The notes under the pieces are model-generated. The model worked only from the letters and a program-made list of their open reading frames with translations, was not told where the DNA came from and ran no database searches. Of a stretch of 64,000 bases of DNA, positions 37,110 to 45,477 are shown piece after piece. Each line of letters starts with the position of its first letter. Position 1 is the first letter of the stretch. Position numbers and translations under genes: made by a program. Location: positions 2,232,001-2,296,000 of the forward strand of contig OZ250162.1 of assembly GCA_965238025.1 (NCBI GenBank). Direction: 5' to 3'. This stretch comes from Pelagihabitans sp965238025 (GTDB lineage: Bacteria; Bacteroidota; Bacteroidia; Flavobacteriales; Flavobacteriaceae).

Positions 37110-38534
37110 ATGCGAACCTCGTTGGCTTTTTGCTGCACTTTTTTGTTTGCCCTATCCCTGCAAGCACAGATCTCCGGAGATTGTAGAACTGCAATTCCGG
37201 TCTGCGCCGATGTACAACCTATTCCATTTATTGTTGATGGCGGTGGCGACATTGAGGATTTTGGGGAGGATGACTTTAGGGCCAGTGGTTGCCTGGAGAA
37301 AGGGTCAAATAGTTCTGCCAATCTGGAAAACAACACTTCTTGGATCGTCTTTAGGGCGGGAACAGCTGGGCAAATAGGTTTTGATATTAGGGCCCTGCCC
37401 AGTACGGGGACCAATATTACTGCAGAGTGGGATTTTGCTTTGTATGGGCCCGATGTTGAATGTGGTGATATTGCGAACAGAACGGCCATACCGATACGAT
37501 GCAATTTTGAAGCCAACGATACCCACAACACCGGATTGGGGGTAAACCCCATAAATGGACAAGAGGGGGCACCTTTTGTAAAACAAAGTAAGAACACCTA
37601 CGATGAATATATAGATGTATTGCCCGGGGAAATCTACTATCTTTTAGTGAATAACTACAATACGAATTTTAATGGCGACCCTGAATCTTTTGAGTTGACA
37701 TTTACGGGAAGCTCGGTTAATGCCGATCAGAATACTGCTTTAGACTGTACCCTTCGTGATGAGTTTTTAGGTAGGGATATTATTGCCTGTGAGGGCGATC
37801 CCGATATTATACTAAGTGCCCTGAATTCGCCTGCGGGCCCCGATGTTAAAACTGTAACTTGGTCGGTAGATTATGAGGATGACGGTACAATAGATAATAC
37901 GAACTTGCTTAGTGATCCGACCGCGACCGAATATGTGGTGACAAGTCCAAATTCAGGACGTTATTTTGTAAGCATTGAGACCAGTTTTGGTTTTGTAACC
38001 GATGATATACTAATTACTTTCTACGGAATACCTGTTGTTGAACCCCCAATTATACTGGAAGATATCCTTGATGATAATACCCGAACCAATAATGTTGAGA
38101 TTGTGGTTAATGGAGATGGATCATATGAATATTCGGTGAATGGGAGCGAATTTCAGGACGACCCTATATTTAATGATATTCCAGTAGGAGTAAATACCGT
38201 TGTTGTTAACGATAAAAACGGCTGTGGTACCTCTGAACCTTTGGAGTTTTTGGTTACAGGTTACCCCAAATTTTTTACCCCAAATAGCGATGGTTTAAAT
38301 GATGAATGGCTCGTATATGGCATTGATACACTTACGGATCCAATAGTTTCTATATTTGACCGTTACGGGAAATTGGTATGGCAAATATCATCTACCTCTG
38401 GAGGATGGGACGGAACCCTAAATGGAAAGCCTTTACCATCATCGGATTATTGGTTTAAACTGGACTTTTCAAGAACGGAGGATGATGTGCTCATCGCACG
38501 TACGATCAAATCGCATTTTAGTTTAAAGCGCTAG
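37110..38534 (+). CDS. T9SS-sorted CHU_C surface protein, second of a tandem pair
   Basis: 474 aa paralogue of the preceding gene. It has a signal peptide (RTSLAFCCTFLFALSLQA). The N-terminal domain repeats the same landmarks (DCRTAIPVCADVQP, TSWIVFRAGTAGQIGFDI, EWDFALYGPDVEC, YYLLVNNYNTN, ALDCTL), one Ig-like part follows, and then CHU_C (YPKFFTPNSDGLNDEW, FDRYGKLVW, WDGTLNGKPLPSSDYWF). It is about 130 residues shorter because a middle domain of the first paralogue (around its residues 275-440) is missing. It lies 134 bp downstream of its sister, so separate promoters are possible. It is convergent with the FadL-family gene across a hairpin terminator. Confidence 0.9.
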   Translation: MRTSLAFCCTFLFALSLQAQISGDCRTAIPVCADVQPIPFIVDGGGDIEDFGEDDFRASGCLEKGSNSSANLENNTSWIVFRAGTAGQIGFDIRALPSTGTNITAEWDFALYGPDVECGDIANRTAIPIRCNFEANDTHNTGLGVNPINGQEGAPFVKQSKNTYDEYIDVLPGEIYYLLVNNYNTNFNGDPESFELTFTGSSVNADQNTALDCTLRDEFLGRDIIACEGDPDIILSALNSPAGPDVKTVTWSVDYEDDGTIDNTNLLSDPTATEYVVTSPNSGRYFVSIETSFGFVTDDILITFYGIPVVEPPIILEDILDDNTRTNNVEIVVNGDGSYEYSVNGSEFQDDPIFNDIPVGVNTVVVNDKNGCGTSEPLEFLVTGYPKFFTPNSDGLNDEWLVYGIDTLTDPIVSIFDRYGKLVWQISSTSGGWDGTLNGKPLPSSDYWFKLDFSRTEDDVLIARTIKSHFSLKR

Positions 38535-38561
38535 TAAATCCACCCGGTAAACGATTTCTGC

Positions 38562-38594
38562 AAAAAAAAGACCAGGAGAATGTTCCTGGCCTTA
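38562..38594 (-). terminator. terminator of the FadL-family gene
   Basis: The stem CCAGGA / TCCTGG (38572-38577 and 38584-38589) is flanked by an A-tract at 38562-38569 that reads as a T-run on the minus strand. It may also attenuate read-through from the plus side. Confidence 0.7.
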
Positions 38595-38617
38595 TTAACT
38601 GATTAAATTTCCTTTTT

Positions 38618-40126
38618 CTAGAAATTATGGGTATAACCCAAGGTAATATTCGTGTTGATCCTATCTATGGCAGCCGGAGTGGTAATTCCGGTATCAAATA
38701 GGTTTAATGTTGTTTCTTGTTCTGAACGGCTAACCGCCAAATCAAATCTGCTCCCACCAAAATCATAGCCCAATCCGGCTGAAATTCCGTGCAAGTCCCC
38801 AATCAGATCACTATTCTCATAGGGGCTTTGTTCAAAACGGTATCCTCCTCTAAGGCTAAAACGTTCTATACGGTATTCTCCTCCTACTTTGATTGAGGAA
38901 GTAACACCCAATTGGTCGGAAATTTGATTGTTTATGGACGCAAAAGCATTTTCGTTCTCGGGTTTCAACTTAGCGGTTGACATATCTTGATAACCATAGT
39001 CGATACTCAAAAGTCCTGATTTTCCAAATACCAAAGCAAGACTACCTGTTAGTTTGGCCGGGGTCTGAACCGTATATCTGTCAAAGAGATTAACGATATT
39101 AAAATCAATAAAGCCAATATCCTCATCCGCCAAATCTGAACTAATACGTTGTGCAAAAGTATCTTCTAAACGGTACCAGGTTGGGGACTGATAGCTTCCA
39201 CCTAGACGAACGGTCTCGTTCAATTTATATATTGCCCCGGCACTGAATGAAAAGCCGGCACCCTCGGTAAGTAGGAAATTATCAAAATTTACAAATTGTA
39301 TCGCTGAATCGGCATCATAACCATTTTCGCTAAATAAATCTATTTGTTCATAAAGAACACCGTGAAAGTTTAAAGACGCCCCGAGATGCAGTTTTTTCTG
39401 GTAACGAGCGGCCAAGTTAAATGTATACTTATTGTTGTAACCGCTTGTGCCTCTAAAATACCGCTGGTTTACATTTGTATATTGGGCATTGCTATTATAA
39501 ATCGTATTGTTGTCATTTTCAGGGTCCGCCGGATCGATTACTCCGCCATAATACCCCAAAAAGGCCTGTTGGTCTCCAAAACCGGCTTGGGCACCAATAT
39601 CCAAATAGGCATCTTCAATAAATTCTCCCTCCTGCAATAAAATGTTACCGAAGGGTAGCCCCTGTGCAAAATTTAGGAAATAGTTATCTATTCCCTGATT
39701 GCTTGTTCCAACAACCGAAACCTGATTATCGAAATTTGTGACCATATCATAATTGAATGCCAAGGCAATTCTGTCCCAACCTGAGTTTTCACCTTTGCTG
39801 TTAAATACCATTGCGGCCCCAAATTGGTTAATGTCTAAATCAGAATCAGAGTTGCTGGTCCTGGTATTAAAATAGGTAGCATCATTATCTGTAGTGTATA
39901 CTGTCCCAGAGATGGTAAATATACCGTGGTTGAAAACAGCAGATCCAGCCGGGTTGGTGTTTAATGCCGATAGTTCGCCCCCTACCGCACCAAAAGCACC
40001 GCCCATACCCTGATAACGTGCGCTACCTTGATGGTTGTCGTTACTGTATCTTAATACATCATTAATATTTTGAGCGTTGACAAATGTGCATGCCAATAGT
40101 GCTATAAAAATTGAAAGTCTTTTCAT
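38618..40126 (-). CDS. outer-membrane transport protein, FadL/OmpP1/TodX family
   Basis: 502 aa with a signal peptide (KRLSIFIALLACTFVNA). The N-terminal hatch region DVLRYSNDNHQGSARYQGMGGAFGAVGGELSALNTNPAGS-like (conserved GxGxAxxGVGGDxSALxxNPAG) identifies the FadL superfamily. The remainder is alternating beta-strand barrel with a typical terminal strand (NTNITLGYTHNF, final aromatic). These proteins import hydrophobic compounds across the outer membrane; the substrate here is unknown. It lies 35 bp downstream of the Gly/Trp/Ser/Arg-rich lipoprotein gene on the same strand, so the two are probably one operon. Confidence 0.88.
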   Translation of the reverse strand: MKRLSIFIALLACTFVNAQNINDVLRYSNDNHQGSARYQGMGGAFGAVGGELSALNTNPAGSAVFNHGIFTISGTVYTTDNDATYFNTRTSNSDSDLDINQFGAAMVFNSKGENSGWDRIALAFNYDMVTNFDNQVSVVGTSNQGIDNYFLNFAQGLPFGNILLQEGEFIEDAYLDIGAQAGFGDQQAFLGYYGGVIDPADPENDNNTIYNSNAQYTNVNQRYFRGTSGYNNKYTFNLAARYQKKLHLGASLNFHGVLYEQIDLFSENGYDADSAIQFVNFDNFLLTEGAGFSFSAGAIYKLNETVRLGGSYQSPTWYRLEDTFAQRISSDLADEDIGFIDFNIVNLFDRYTVQTPAKLTGSLALVFGKSGLLSIDYGYQDMSTAKLKPENENAFASINNQISDQLGVTSSIKVGGEYRIERFSLRGGYRFEQSPYENSDLIGDLHGISAGLGYDFGGSRFDLAVSRSEQETTLNLFDTGITTPAAIDRINTNITLGYTHNF

Positions 40127-40161
40127 TTCTATACGGTTATATTTTTAAATACAAATCGGGA

Positions 40162-41454
40162 TTATTGTCTTCCCCTGCTGCTTCGCCCGCTGGAACTACT
40201 TCTGCTACTGGACGATCTAGAAGAGCTTCTTACGCTACCACTGCTGCGCGAAGGGCTACTGCTTCTATAGCTACCGCTACTTCTTGAAGAACTTCTGCTT
40301 CCCGAACTACGGAAACTACCGCTACTTCTGCTCGGTGTAGAGCTCCTGTAATTACTTCTCCTAGGGGCAGAACTTCTGTAAGACTGATTTGTTCTGGTAC
40401 TGGAACCTCTTCTATAGGTTGAGGTTCTAGGAGTTGCAGATGGTCTTCTTGTGGTACTAGTGCCATTTCTATAGGTACTGCTTCGCGGTGATGCACTTCT
40501 GTAGCTTTGGTTTGTTCTGGAAGAACTATTATACCTTGGCACGGCACGGGTGCTTCTACTGGTTCTATAAGAACGATTTTGATCGACACCTACGGTTCTA
40601 CGGCTTGCAATACCATTTCTGTTGCTTCTTGTTGCTGTATTTCTTCGTGCAGTAGAAGAGTTTCTATACCTAGGGTTATCGCCACGTCTAGTGGTAACAT
40701 TTGATCTTCCTCTTAATGCTGTTCTACCAGTATTGCTTGCAATGGTATTATTGTAGTATCCTCTTCGTCCACTATTGTAGGCGTAGTTTCTATTACCATA
40801 TCCATATCTTCCATAGCCACCATATCCGTAATATCCGGGAGGGCACCAAAAATTGTTAAAACCACCCCAGCCGTAGCCATATCCATAGCCTCCCCAGCCG
40901 CCGTAACCGCCCCAACCCCAGTTGTTCCAGCGATTAAATCTCCAAGGATTGTAGTAGCCTCCCCAGCCCCAGTTGTTGAAACCACCCCAACCCCAGTTGT
41001 TGTAACCGTTCCATAACCAAGGTGAGCCAAATCCGAATCCGCCACCATATACATTAACGTTAACACTAGTTGGGTTATCTCCCCAACCTCCTTGGCCAAC
41101 ATAATCATTATCACTCTGGTAGTAATCGGTCAATTGAACTGAATTCAAACTATCATTCTCTACCCCACTGGAATAGGAATCTACATCGGTAAAAATTTCA
41201 CTCTCCAAAATCTCATCGTATTGATTGGCCTGTTGTCCAAAATACTGGGCATAAGGATCGTCTGATGGCTGTTGTTGAACCTGAGCAGGTCTATTTGGTC
41301 TTTCAACTCTCACTTGTCTCCTGTCATCTGAGTAAATACCATCATCGTCGTAGTAAGAAGATTGTTGGTATGAACCGCAGGAAACGGCCATAGCAGCCAT
41401 TATGACTAGCATGCCCAATGCACGTAGTTTATTAAGGGGTAGTGATTGTATCAT
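40162..41454 (-). CDS. low-complexity lipoprotein: Gly/Trp/Tyr-rich then Ser/Arg-rich
   Basis: 430 aa. The lipobox is at AMAVSCGS, so the mature protein starts at Cys26. Four compositional zones follow: an acidic Gln/Tyr-rich stretch (about 27-115); a Gly/Trp/Tyr/Asn-rich segment with repeated NNWGWGGF/Y and GYGYG units (about 130-225); an Arg/Asn/Thr-rich region; and a C-terminal Ser/Arg tract of about 170 residues with many RSS, YRS and SRSSGS units, ending in RSSRGRQ. No enzymatic motif is visible. Its high basic charge suggests binding to polyanions such as LPS, DNA or capsule, which is inference. It shares an operon with the FadL-like gene and is divergent from proS. Confidence 0.8.
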   Translation of the reverse strand: MIQSLPLNKLRALGMLVIMAAMAVSCGSYQQSSYYDDDGIYSDDRRQVRVERPNRPAQVQQQPSDDPYAQYFGQQANQYDEILESEIFTDVDSYSSGVENDSLNSVQLTDYYQSDNDYVGQGGWGDNPTSVNVNVYGGGFGFGSPWLWNGYNNWGWGGFNNWGWGGYYNPWRFNRWNNWGWGGYGGWGGYGYGYGWGGFNNFWCPPGYYGYGGYGRYGYGNRNYAYNSGRRGYYNNTIASNTGRTALRGRSNVTTRRGDNPRYRNSSTARRNTATRSNRNGIASRRTVGVDQNRSYRTSRSTRAVPRYNSSSRTNQSYRSASPRSSTYRNGTSTTRRPSATPRTSTYRRGSSTRTNQSYRSSAPRRSNYRSSTPSRSSGSFRSSGSRSSSRSSGSYRSSSPSRSSGSVRSSSRSSSSRSSSSGRSSRGRQ

Positions 41455-41549
41455 CGTTTGAAATTTATATTGTTGAACATATTAAAAATAACTAGTTTTA
41501 CCAATTATTTCCTAAAACTACTGCACAATATTTGTGCCAAACTAACAAT

Positions 41550-43025
41550 ATGGCTAAGAATTTAACGAAGCGAAGTGAGGATTATTCAAAATGGTACAAC
41601 GAACTCGTTGTAAAGGCAGATTTAGCCGAGAACTCGGGGGTTCGTGGGTCAATGGTCATTAAACCATATGGTTATGCGATTTGGGAAAAAATGCAAGCCC
41701 AACTAGATAAGATGTTCAAGGAAACGGGTCACGAGAATGCCTATTTTCCATTATTCATACCAAAATCATATCTCAGCAAGGAAGCTAGCCATGTAGAGGG
41801 GTTTGCAAAAGAGTGTGCGGTGGTAACCCATTACCGATTGAAGAATGCTGAAGATGGAAGTGGGATTATCGTTGACCCAGAGGCCAAGTTGGAGGAAGAG
41901 CTGATCGTAAGACCCACTTCGGAAACCATTATCTGGGATACTTATCGAAGATGGATACAATCGTATCGGGATTTACCCTTATTGATCAACCAATGGGCCA
42001 ATGTGGTACGTTGGGAGATGCGCACCCGATTATTTTTGCGCACCTCGGAGTTTTTATGGCAAGAAGGGCATACGGCACATGCGACTGAAGAGGAAGCGAT
42101 TGCGGAGGCCAGGCAGATGATGAATGTATATGCCGAATTCTCAGAAGAACATATGGCGGTACCGGTAATTAAGGGAACAAAAACAGAAACAGAACGTTTT
42201 GCGGGTGCTTTGGAAACCTATTGTATTGAGGCGCTTATGCAGGACGGTAAGGCCCTTCAGTCCGGAACTTCACACTTTTTGGGGCAGAATTTTGCCAAGG
42301 CCTTCGATGTTAAATTTGCTACCAAAGAAGGTACGAAAGAGTATGTTTGGGCGACGTCATGGGGAGTTTCTACCCGACTTATGGGTGCCCTTATTATGAC
42401 GCACAGCGACGATAACGGTTTGGTGCTTCCTCCTAAACTAGCACCTATACAGGTGGTTATCGTACCTATTTATAAAGGACTGGAACAGCTGGAAATCATT
42501 TCGGAAAAGATAGGTCCCTTGTTAAAGGAGTTGCGTGGAAAAGGAATTTCGGTCAAATATGACAATAGGGATACCCACAAACCTGGTTTTAAGTTTAATG
42601 AGTACGAATTGAAAGGTGTTCCCGTTCGTATTGCTATCGGGCAGCGCGATTTGGAAAATGGCACTTACGAAATTGCAAGAAGGGATACCTTGGAAAAGGA
42701 AACCGTTCCTGAGGGCAATGTTGTTGCTAAAATCGAATTCTTAATGGAGGATATGCAGAAAAATATCTTCAAAAAAGCATATGATCATCGTGCTAAAAAT
42801 ATCACTGAGGTAGATTCATACGATGAGTTCAAAAAAGTGCTGGAAGAGAAGGGCGGGTTCATTTCCGCACACTGGGACGGTACCAATGAAACCGAAGAGC
42901 GTATTAAGGAAGAGACCAAGGCCACGATCAGGTGTATTCCCATAGATGTGAAATTGGAAGATGGTAACTGTATGGTGACGGGAAAACCCTCAAATAAAAG
43001 GGTGCTTTTTGCAAAAGCGTATTAA
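41550..43025 (+). CDS. proS: prolyl-tRNA synthetase (eukaryote/archaeal type)
   Basis: 491 aa from the ATG at 41550; an in-frame TTG at 41532 adds six residues and is unlikely. Class II synthetase charging tRNA-Pro. Landmarks are SGVRGSMVIKPYGYAIWE, motif 2 RWEMRTRLFLRTSEFLWQEGHTAH-like (read in parts), LQSGTSHFLGQNFAKAF and motif 3 around SWGVSTRLMGALIMTH. The anticodon domain (VVIVPIYKG, PVRIAIGQRDL, ARRDT) is followed by a short zinc-type C-terminal domain ending in a terminal Tyr. It lacks the editing insertion of the long bacterial ProRS, which is usual in Bacteroidota. A near-consensus promoter (AATATTTG) lies just before the TTG. Confidence 0.96.
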   Translation: MAKNLTKRSEDYSKWYNELVVKADLAENSGVRGSMVIKPYGYAIWEKMQAQLDKMFKETGHENAYFPLFIPKSYLSKEASHVEGFAKECAVVTHYRLKNAEDGSGIIVDPEAKLEEELIVRPTSETIIWDTYRRWIQSYRDLPLLINQWANVVRWEMRTRLFLRTSEFLWQEGHTAHATEEEAIAEARQMMNVYAEFSEEHMAVPVIKGTKTETERFAGALETYCIEALMQDGKALQSGTSHFLGQNFAKAFDVKFATKEGTKEYVWATSWGVSTRLMGALIMTHSDDNGLVLPPKLAPIQVVIVPIYKGLEQLEIISEKIGPLLKELRGKGISVKYDNRDTHKPGFKFNEYELKGVPVRIAIGQRDLENGTYEIARRDTLEKETVPEGNVVAKIEFLMEDMQKNIFKKAYDHRAKNITEVDSYDEFKKVLEEKGGFISAHWDGTNETEERIKEETKATIRCIPIDVKLEDGNCMVTGKPSNKRVLFAKAY

Positions 43026-43175
43026 TGATTTGTTCGCGTAAATATTAAGATTTTAGACCCCGCCCCAAAGCGGGGTTAGTTCAACCACCATATCGATTTT
43101 ATCCTTTTGGAATTCGTGAATATGAGGTTTCACTAAAAAAAAATAGCAAGCTGTTGTAGTAGTTAAAAATAATTG

Positions 43176-43183
43176 TATTTTTG
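43176..43183 (+). promoter_or_regulatory. Bacteroidota promoter of the tRNA-Glu/rpsT unit
   Basis: TATTTTTG matches TAnnTTTG exactly and is preceded by TTG at 43154-43156 with a 19-nt spacer, the best-formed promoter in the window. It lies 66 nt upstream of the first tRNA-Glu. Confidence 0.75.
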
Positions 43184-43249
43184 CACCCGCCTTTATGATA
43201 TTTTTGATTGAATAATAATTGTAGTGGCAACGTTCATTTAACTATTTTT

Positions 43250-43321
43250 GGCCCGTTCGTCTAGGGGTTAGGACGCCAGGTTTTCATCCTGGTAACAGGG
43301 GTTCGATTCCCCTACGGGCTA
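43250..43321 (+). tRNA. tRNA-Glu (anticodon TTC), copy 1
   Basis: 72 nt cloverleaf: acceptor GGCCCGT pairs with ACGGGCT (one G-U), the D arm contains the AGGGGTTAGG loop, the anticodon stem CCAGG/CCTGG carries loop TTTTCAT with anticodon TTC, and the T arm is AGGGG TTCGATT CCCCT. The discriminator base is A and CCA is not encoded. Confidence 0.97.
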
Positions 43322-43326
43322 CGAAA

Positions 43327-43390
43327 GTACGAGGTTGGAAGTACGAAATACGAAATTTGTAAATCGCATTTTGTCTTTTTACCCTCGTAC
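43327..43390 (+). repeat. inverted repeat and TACGAA direct repeats in the tRNA spacer
   Basis: GTACGAGG (43327-43334) and CCTCGTAC (43383-43390) form an 8-bp perfect inverted repeat that loops out a segment with repeated TACGAA words. It fills nearly all of the 78-nt spacer between the two tRNA genes. Its role is unknown; it could be a processing stem or a dispersed intergenic element. Confidence 0.5.
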
Positions 43391-43399
43391 CTCAAGAAC

Positions 43400-43471
43400 G
43401 GCCCGTTCGTCTAGGGGTTAGGACGCCAGGTTTTCATCCTGGTAACAGGGGTTCGATTCCCCTACGGGCTA
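43400..43471 (+). tRNA. tRNA-Glu (anticodon TTC), copy 2
   Basis: Identical over all 72 nt to the copy exactly 150 bp upstream, and transcribed in the same direction. It is followed 55 nt later by rpsT, probably on the same primary transcript. Confidence 0.97.
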
Positions 43472-43526
43472 CAAAGGTTCGAGGCCATTTTGGCTAAAGA
43501 AACAAAAACGTAATTAAAAGAATAAG

Positions 43527-43778
43527 ATGGCAAATCACAAGTCGGCATTAAAAAGAATCAGAAGAAACGAGGCGGTACGCTTACGTAACAGATACCAGCA
43601 CAAAACAATGCGAAATGCATTGAAAAAGCTGCGTGGGGAAGAAAAAAAGAAAGACGCCGAGGCTTTATTGCCCAGTGTTGTTAGTATGATCGATAGGTTA
43701 GCAAAACGCAATATCATTCATTCGAACAAAGCGGCAAACTTAAAAAGCAAATTGGCCAAGCATATCGCTGCTTTATAG
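43527..43778 (+). CDS. rpsT: 30S ribosomal protein S20
   Basis: 83 aa, highly basic helical protein that binds 16S rRNA in the small subunit. Its N-terminus MANHKSALKRIRRNEAVRLRN and C-terminus IHSNKAANLKSKLAKHIAAL are typical of the family. It is preceded by two tRNA-Glu genes and appears to share their promoter at 43176. A terminator follows at 43808. Confidence 0.97.
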   Translation: MANHKSALKRIRRNEAVRLRNRYQHKTMRNALKKLRGEEKKKDAEALLPSVVSMIDRLAKRNIIHSNKAANLKSKLAKHIAAL

Positions 43779-43807
43779 ACCAGGCCTATTATTAAATCCA
43801 GAGATAT

Positions 43808-43838
43808 AAATGCCCTTGCGTTATGCAGGGGCATTTTT
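43808..43838 (+). terminator. rpsT terminator
   Basis: The stem AATGCCCTTGC / GCAGGGGCATT (one G-U pair) with a 4-5 nt loop is followed by six T residues. Confidence 0.85.
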
Positions 43839-43898
43839 TGTTTTATATCAAGTAAAGATTTACAATGGTTACGCCCGTAGAGATTTAAAATTGATTCT

Positions 43899-44588
43899 TT
43901 AGCCAAAGGAATGCCTGCTCCCTTTTATAAAACCGATGATAAAAACGCTATGCATAATAACGATTAGCACTCTTAGAACGGATCTTAGGTTATATTTTTG
44001 CCAGGTGGCATAATCCAAATAACCTGTTAAGTATAGTAATGGAAATATCGAATAGAAAATTAAAAGCGCAATGCTCACCCAAAACATAAGATTATGTTGT
44101 TGTATCAGAGCTTCTTTTCGAACTCTTTTGTCTCGAAAATATAATAGAATACAAAAAACCAAAACCCCTGAGCCAAAGGCTGTAGCATAATACAAACTGA
44201 TTTCTTTTGGGTTTTGAAAAAAACAACTCACAATGAAGGATAGCAAAGTGAGAACTGCGCCGTATTTAATCCAGTTTTTATTTTTTTTTGTAGATACCAG
44301 TTGCCAGTAAACATAGTAGAAAAAAGCAAAAAAAACTACAGAATATATATTATAGATGATGTCATTAAAGGTGTTATACTGCAAATCATCAAAAAATGAC
44401 ACATACTTCTGTGTTTTGATTAAATATCCCAAAAGTTCGTTTAAAAAGGTATAGGTGATGAGGATGGGAAAATATTTTAAAACGGTGTCAAAATACCTGC
44501 GATAATAGGCCAGGGAAATCACCAAGGTGATACCGTAGCCTATTAAAAAATAATTCTCTTTTGCAAAAATGATTAACTCCTCAGACAT
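43899..44588 (-). CDS. seven-helix integral membrane protein of unknown function
   Basis: 229 aa with about seven predicted transmembrane segments, starting at FLIGYGITLVISLAYY and ending at VLRVLIVIMHSVFIIGFI. Basic loops such as RDKRVRKEALIQ allow a topology guess with the N-terminus outside. No enzymatic motif or recognised family was found. It begins 3 bp after the stop of the upstream lipoprotein gene, so the two are almost certainly co-transcribed and may act together. Confidence 0.78.
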   Translation of the reverse strand: MSEELIIFAKENYFLIGYGITLVISLAYYRRYFDTVLKYFPILITYTFLNELLGYLIKTQKYVSFFDDLQYNTFNDIIYNIYSVVFFAFFYYVYWQLVSTKKNKNWIKYGAVLTLLSFIVSCFFQNPKEISLYYATAFGSGVLVFCILLYFRDKRVRKEALIQQHNLMFWVSIALLIFYSIFPLLYLTGYLDYATWQKYNLRSVLRVLIVIMHSVFIIGFIKGSRHSFG

Positions 44589-44591
44589 TTT

Positions 44592-45272
44592 TTAGAAGTC
44601 CTGGATTGGTGGCGGGCCGCCATGACCATAATTTAGTGTTAGACTGCCATCAGGTACTAAGTTGGAATTCATGGAAAAACCAGCATATGCTTTTTGGGCT
44701 TTGTCTTCAGATAAGCCCATTCCCTTCATCATTTCGGCTTTCCAGTCGGCAATACGTTTTGCCTTGCCATCAGGGCCGATGTAAAATCCATAATTAACAC
44801 CATCTTGCTCCAAGGTTGGTAACATGAAAATTGAATTTTGCCTTGGGTGGATTACCTCCTTGTCATTCGGAAATTTTTTTTCTTTTGGATAATTAGCAAA
44901 GTACAAACGTAATTTGGTGACCTCTTTGACCCCGGCTTTGGCCGCTTCTTGATCCACATAATCAATATATTGTTTTATGGTATTATAATCAAAATCTACA
45001 AAACGTGATGCTTCAAATTTTTCTTCAGGAGCTCGCGTTTCCCTTTCATAGGGTTCGATTAAACTTACCCTGTGCTGAGTGTAATTATCGAAAATGACCT
45101 TCGCTTCCTTTAGGGTAATAATGTTATCTGGGCGCTCGACAATGGGCGGATTGTCATTTTCCTCTTCCTGATCAGGATCTTGTTTTGCCTTTTCCTCACA
45201 GCTAGTATACAGGAGCGCTAGGGTAAGAAACAATAAAAAAATTTTTGGCATGGCTTTTAGTGCAGTCTTCAT
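44592..45272 (-). CDS. lipoprotein of unknown function paired with a membrane protein
   Basis: 226 aa. The signal ends in ALLYTSC (lipobox Cys near 25) and is followed by an acidic Asp/Glu/Pro-rich linker (about 28-50). The mature domain is helical, with ITLKEAKVIFDNYTQHRVSLI, a FVDFDYNTIKQYIDYVDQEAAKAGV stretch (read in parts), TKLRLYFANYP, and a Gly/Pro-rich tail (YGHGGPPPIQDF). The family is not recognised. It sits directly upstream of the 7-TM protein gene with a 3-bp gap. Confidence 0.77.
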   Translation of the reverse strand: MKTALKAMPKIFLLFLTLALLYTSCEEKAKQDPDQEEENDNPPIVERPDNIITLKEAKVIFDNYTQHRVSLIEPYERETRAPEEKFEASRFVDFDYNTIKQYIDYVDQEAAKAGVKEVTKLRLYFANYPKEKKFPNDKEVIHPRQNSIFMLPTLEQDGVNYGFYIGPDGKAKRIADWKAEMMKGMGLSEDKAQKAYAGFSMNSNLVPDGSLTLNYGHGGPPPIQDF

Positions 45273-45412
45273 AACTTAATTTTAATGGTTGTTAATTGAA
45301 CGAATGCAAAAAGGTGAGGGGGAGTAGTTTCTTGCTCCTCTAAAGATATTTTAAAAAGAACGGTTCTGAAAATGTTAAACCTAAAAATTCAGTAGAACGG
45401 TCAATAAATCAC

Positions 45413-45448
45413 AAAAAAATCCATCAAGAAGTGGTTTCCCGATGGATT
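45413..45448 (-). terminator. rho gene terminator
   Basis: The stem AATCCATC / GATGGATT (45419-45426 and 45441-45448) is followed on the minus strand by a run of T residues read from the A-tract at 45413-45420. It lies 30 bp after the rho stop. Confidence 0.8.
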
Positions 45449-45477
45449 CTTACTTTTTTTAAGCGCAATAAGCAGAT

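Noticed and set aside
40230..40589. 119-codon minus-strand frame rich in Glu, Val and Ala
   Set aside because: It is a shifted frame of the Ser/Arg tract of the lipoprotein gene and has no start context or homology.
43057..43076. ACCCCGC/GCGGGGT hairpin after proS as an intrinsic terminator
   Set aside because: The stem is good but there is no T-run after it (TAGTTCAACC), so termination is doubtful.
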